The position numbers and the translations under genes are program-made. From NCBI GenBank assembly GCA_002104905.1, contig MCFE01000579.1:1-56523 (forward strand): 56,523 nucleotides of DNA, read 5' to 3'. This document shows, piece after piece, positions 53,752-56,523 of the stretch (within the stretch, counting starts at the first letter, position 1; each line of letters begins with the position of its first letter). The notes beneath the pieces are model-generated. The model was given only the letters and a program-made list of their open reading frames with translations, was not told the DNA's origin and ran no database searches. This stretch comes from Basidiobolus meristosporus CBS 931.73. Lineage: Eukaryota; Basidiobolomycota; Basidiobolomycetes; Basidiobolales; Basidiobolaceae.

Positions 53752-54674
53752 ATGTTGGACAATCAAGAATGGAAGAATGCCATGCAGCAAATCCTGGCCC
53801 AACAGCAACAGCTACTCCAGATCCTCAGCCAACAGCAACAAGGAATGACTACCATGGCTCAGAGCCAGCAAAGCCCTGTCAAGAGCAACTTTAGTGTGAA
53901 GGTCAACCAGTACCATGGCAGAGTCAATGAAAACCTGGGAACTTGGCTCTTTCAGATTGAAGAAGCTTTTAAAGCTAAAGGAATTGCTCCAGAGAGCAAG
54001 TTGCATTATGCAGCTTCTTACCTGGCAGATGCAGCTTTACAGTGGTACCACAACAAGATCAGGTCAGCTACTATGATGGGATGCTCTACAATCTCTACCT
54101 GGGATGAGTTTGTGTTGGAAATTCAGGATGCTTTTGAACCTCCACACCAGCAGACACTACTAAGAAGGAAGTTAAAGACACTCAGACAGAAAGGAATGGT
54201 GCAAGAATACATCTATGAGTACAGATGTCTACTTGGACAAATTGAAAGAATGGACCCCTTGGATCAAGTTGAATACTTTATTGATGGGTTGAAAGAAAGA
54301 ACTTGCAAGGAAGTCAATTACGAAGACCTCAGACTATTGAAGAAGCCATCAAGATTGCCATTGACTATGACTCAGCTATGTTTGGAGTTGGGAAGCCTAC
54401 AGTGACTAATCAGAAAGGCTATAATCATTATGAAAGAAGACAATCAGAAGCAGTACCAATGGAAATAGACGCTATGCAGAAGAATCCCTCCTCAGAAGAA
54501 TGCAAGAAGAGAGGACTTTGCTTCAATTGCCACCAGCAGGGACATATTGCAAAGTACTGCCCTCAGAGAAGAAATGGACACCAGCCAACAAGAACCTTCA
54601 ACCATATTGAGTCCCATGAACACAGTAATGTGGAAGATGAGCTTGAAGAAGACTCGAACTCACCTTCCATATGA
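53752..54674 (+). pseudogene. Gypsy B gag with CCHC knuckle
   Basis: The Gag core starts MLDNQEWKNAMQQILAQQQQ and includes YHGRVNENLGTWLFQIEEAF, AALQWYHNKI and EFVLEIQDAFEPPHQQTLLR. After a frameshift near 54330 it continues to the zinc knuckle CFNCHQQGHIAKYC (54520-54561). The shift looks like a one-base indel rather than long decay, because both sides read cleanly. Confidence 0.88.
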
Positions 54675-55410
54675 CAGAAGAGTACTTGTCCCAAATGACT
54701 TCAAACTCAGGGAAGTTATTGTACTTGAATGGAGTAATCAATGGAGTACCTGCCAAGATCATGATTGACTCAGGAGCATCAGCATGAGTACATGTCAGAG
54801 CAATTTGCTTGAAAGCTGGAATCAACTCGGAACCTACCAAATCAACTTCAGTCTCCACAGCTGATGGGAACTCTCACATAATCAACCGTATTACCCAGCC
54901 AGTAAGAATGAAGATCAATGACTATGAAGAAGACCTACAGGCTTATATATTTGGGAACTGCAAGTTTGACCTTGTACTTGGAAAAACCTGGCTATTTTGT
55001 TGTAATCCATCAATCAACTGGAGAACCCATGCTACTCAGATCCAAAAAGACAACAAGACCTATGAGCTATTACCTGCCAGGCTGGATTTCAACTTGGTCA
55101 ATTCCAGTGTGTGTGAGACAAGTGAACTTAGCAAGACCCAGTTCTGTAGAGCACTTAGAAAAGGTACCAGATGTTCCTCATGGCGGTATTACAGGAGGAT
55201 TCCTCTACCCAGCACCCCAGCAGGTCCAGACTCTCTTGAAGAAATATTCAGACGTGTTTCCAGATGAGCTTGTAAGCCTACCACCAGTCAGAGACGTGGA
55301 TCATGCCATTGACACAGGAGATAGCCCTCCAGTGAGCAAGACACCTTACAGAATGAGTCCATTGGAATTGGAGGAAATGAAGAACAACATTGATCAGCTG
55401 ATGTGGTGAG
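54675..55410 (+). pseudogene. Gypsy B protease and start of RT
   Basis: The aspartic protease motif AKIMIDSGAS is near 54750-54780, followed by INDYEEDLQAYIFGNCKFDL and the pre-RT segment LLKKYSDVFPDELVSLPPVR with DHAIDTGDSPPVSKTPYRMS, the usual entry to Ty3/Gypsy RT. Reading frames switch repeatedly (about 54790, 54985, 55165, 55215), each by one base, compared with the inverted copy at 55521-56523. The RT core itself is absent because the sequence turns into the inverted arm. Confidence 0.85.
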
Positions 55411-55520
55411 CAAGATGACATTCTGAGAACTGAGTCAGCTTGAGTAATGCACACAAGTGTCATTTTTCACAAAAGCACTGTGCTCCAAGTGACTTGCTCT
55501 GATGTATTTGCATAGTGATC
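55411..55520. other. Centre of terminal inverted duplication
   Basis: About 110 bp between the two arms, without recognisable coding content. The right boundary is fuzzy, because degraded similarity to the left arm is visible up to about 55520. Confidence 0.6.
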
Positions 55521-56523
55521 AATTTGTTTTCATTTCTCAATTCCAATGGATCATTCTGTAGGTGTCTTGCTCACTGGAGGGCTATCTCCTGTGTCAATGG
55601 CATGATCCACATCTCTGACTGGTGGTAGGCTTACAAGCTCATCTGGAAACACGTCTGAATATTTCTTCAAGAGAGTCTGGACCTGCTGGGTGCTGGGTAG
55701 AGGAATCCTCCTGTAATACCGCCATGAGGAACATCTGGGTACCTTTTCTAAGTGCTCTACAGAACTGGGTCTTGCTAAGTTCACTTGTCTCACACACACT
55801 GGAATTGACCAAGTTGAAATCCAGCCTGGCAGGTAATAGCTCATAGGTCTTGTTGTCTTTTTGGATCTGAGTAGCATGGGTTCTCCAGTTGATTGATGGA
55901 TTACGACAAAATAGCCAGGTTTTCCAAGTACAAGGTCAAACTTGCAGTTCCCAAATATATAAGCCTGTAGGTCTTCTTCATAGTCATTGATCTTCATTCT
56001 TACTGGCTGGGTAATACGGTTGATTATGTGGGAGTTCCCATCAGCTGTGGAGACTGAAGTTGATTTGGTAGGTTCCGAGTTGATTCCAGCTTTCAAAGCA
56101 AATTGCTCTGACATGTACTCATGCGATGCTCCTGAGTCAATCATGATCTTGGCAGGTACTCCATTGATTGACTCCATTCAGGTACAATAACTTCCCTGAG
56201 TTTGAAGTCATTTGGGACAAGTACTCTTCTGTCATATGGAAGGTGAGTTCCAGAGTCTTCTTCAAGCTCATCTTCCTCATTATCTGTGTTCATGGGACTC
56301 AATATGGTTGAAGGTTCTTGTTGGCTGGTGTCCATTTCTTCTCTGAGGGCAGTACTTTGCAATATGTCCCTGCTGGTGGCAATTGAAGCAAAGTCCTCTC
56401 TTCTTGCATTCTTCTGAGGAGGGATTCTTCTGCATAGCGTCTATTTCCATTGGTACTGCTTCTGATTGTCTTCTTTCATAATGATTATAGCCTTTCTGAT
56501 TAGTCACTGTAGGCTTCCCAACT
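55521..56523 (-). pseudogene. Inverted copy of Gypsy B gag-protease segment
   Basis: Reverse complement of about 54400-55405. The order from the window end inward is CCHC knuckle (about 56370-56412), protease SGASHEYMSEQFALKAG (about 56090-56145), and pre-RT ending DSPPVSKTP (about 55556). Differences from the other arm are mostly single-base insertions or deletions, with few substitutions. The window ends inside this arm. Confidence 0.88.

Overview
The window looks like genomic DNA of a filamentous ascomycete fungus. The evidence is short introns (about 55-135 nt) with GT..AG ends and several CTAAC-like branch sites, plus typical fungal families: an ICE2 ER-membrane protein, a YOL075C-like ABC transporter, a Kre9/Knh1-type GPI protein and a fungal allantoicase. 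No species can be named from the sequence alone.

Region 1 (about 1-23.3 kb) is gene-bearing and relatively rich in CpG. It holds, in order: an allantoicase with no recognisable 5' end (-); a copia-type solo LTR with a perfect 5-bp target duplication; an intronless full-size ABC transporter (+); a two-exon GPI-anchored wall protein (-); a six-exon orphan gene of 637 codons (-), reassembled here; a three-exon DUF4442/hotdog-fold gene (+); a short SKP1-like gene lacking the usual C-terminus (+); a FAS1-domain gene carrying about 13 copies of a 17-residue Arg/Pro/Trp-Asp repeat (+); and a six-exon ICE2 gene (+). These genes do not form an evident pathway.

Region 2 (about 23.3-56.5 kb) consists of transposable elements, mostly degenerate and CpG-poor. 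It starts with copia remnants in both orientations (23.3-27.7 kb). From 28.9 to 49.7 kb there is one nested stack. A PIF/Harbinger-like element (28951-49727) was split by a two-gene tnp2-type (CACTA/Plavaka-like) transposon (31253-45713). That transposon in turn received two Harbinger-derived hairpin MITEs, a full-length Ty3/Gypsy retrotransposon (35947-42351) and a solo LTR. The tail of the outer Harbinger received another solo LTR and a second Harbinger copy (46625-49457). Most junctions are resolved by terminal repeats, target-site duplications and paralogous empty sites within the same window.

The least explained biology is in this stack. The tnp2 transposon carries a second, divergently transcribed gene (ORF X), seen in three copies, that I do not recognise. 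The Harbinger elements carry their own partner ORF and share ends with the MITEs. The Gypsy element is disabled by changes that all fit CpG to TpG/CpA mutation. The last 2-3 kb form an inverted duplication whose arms differ mainly by single-base indels, so an assembly fold-back artefact must be considered there.
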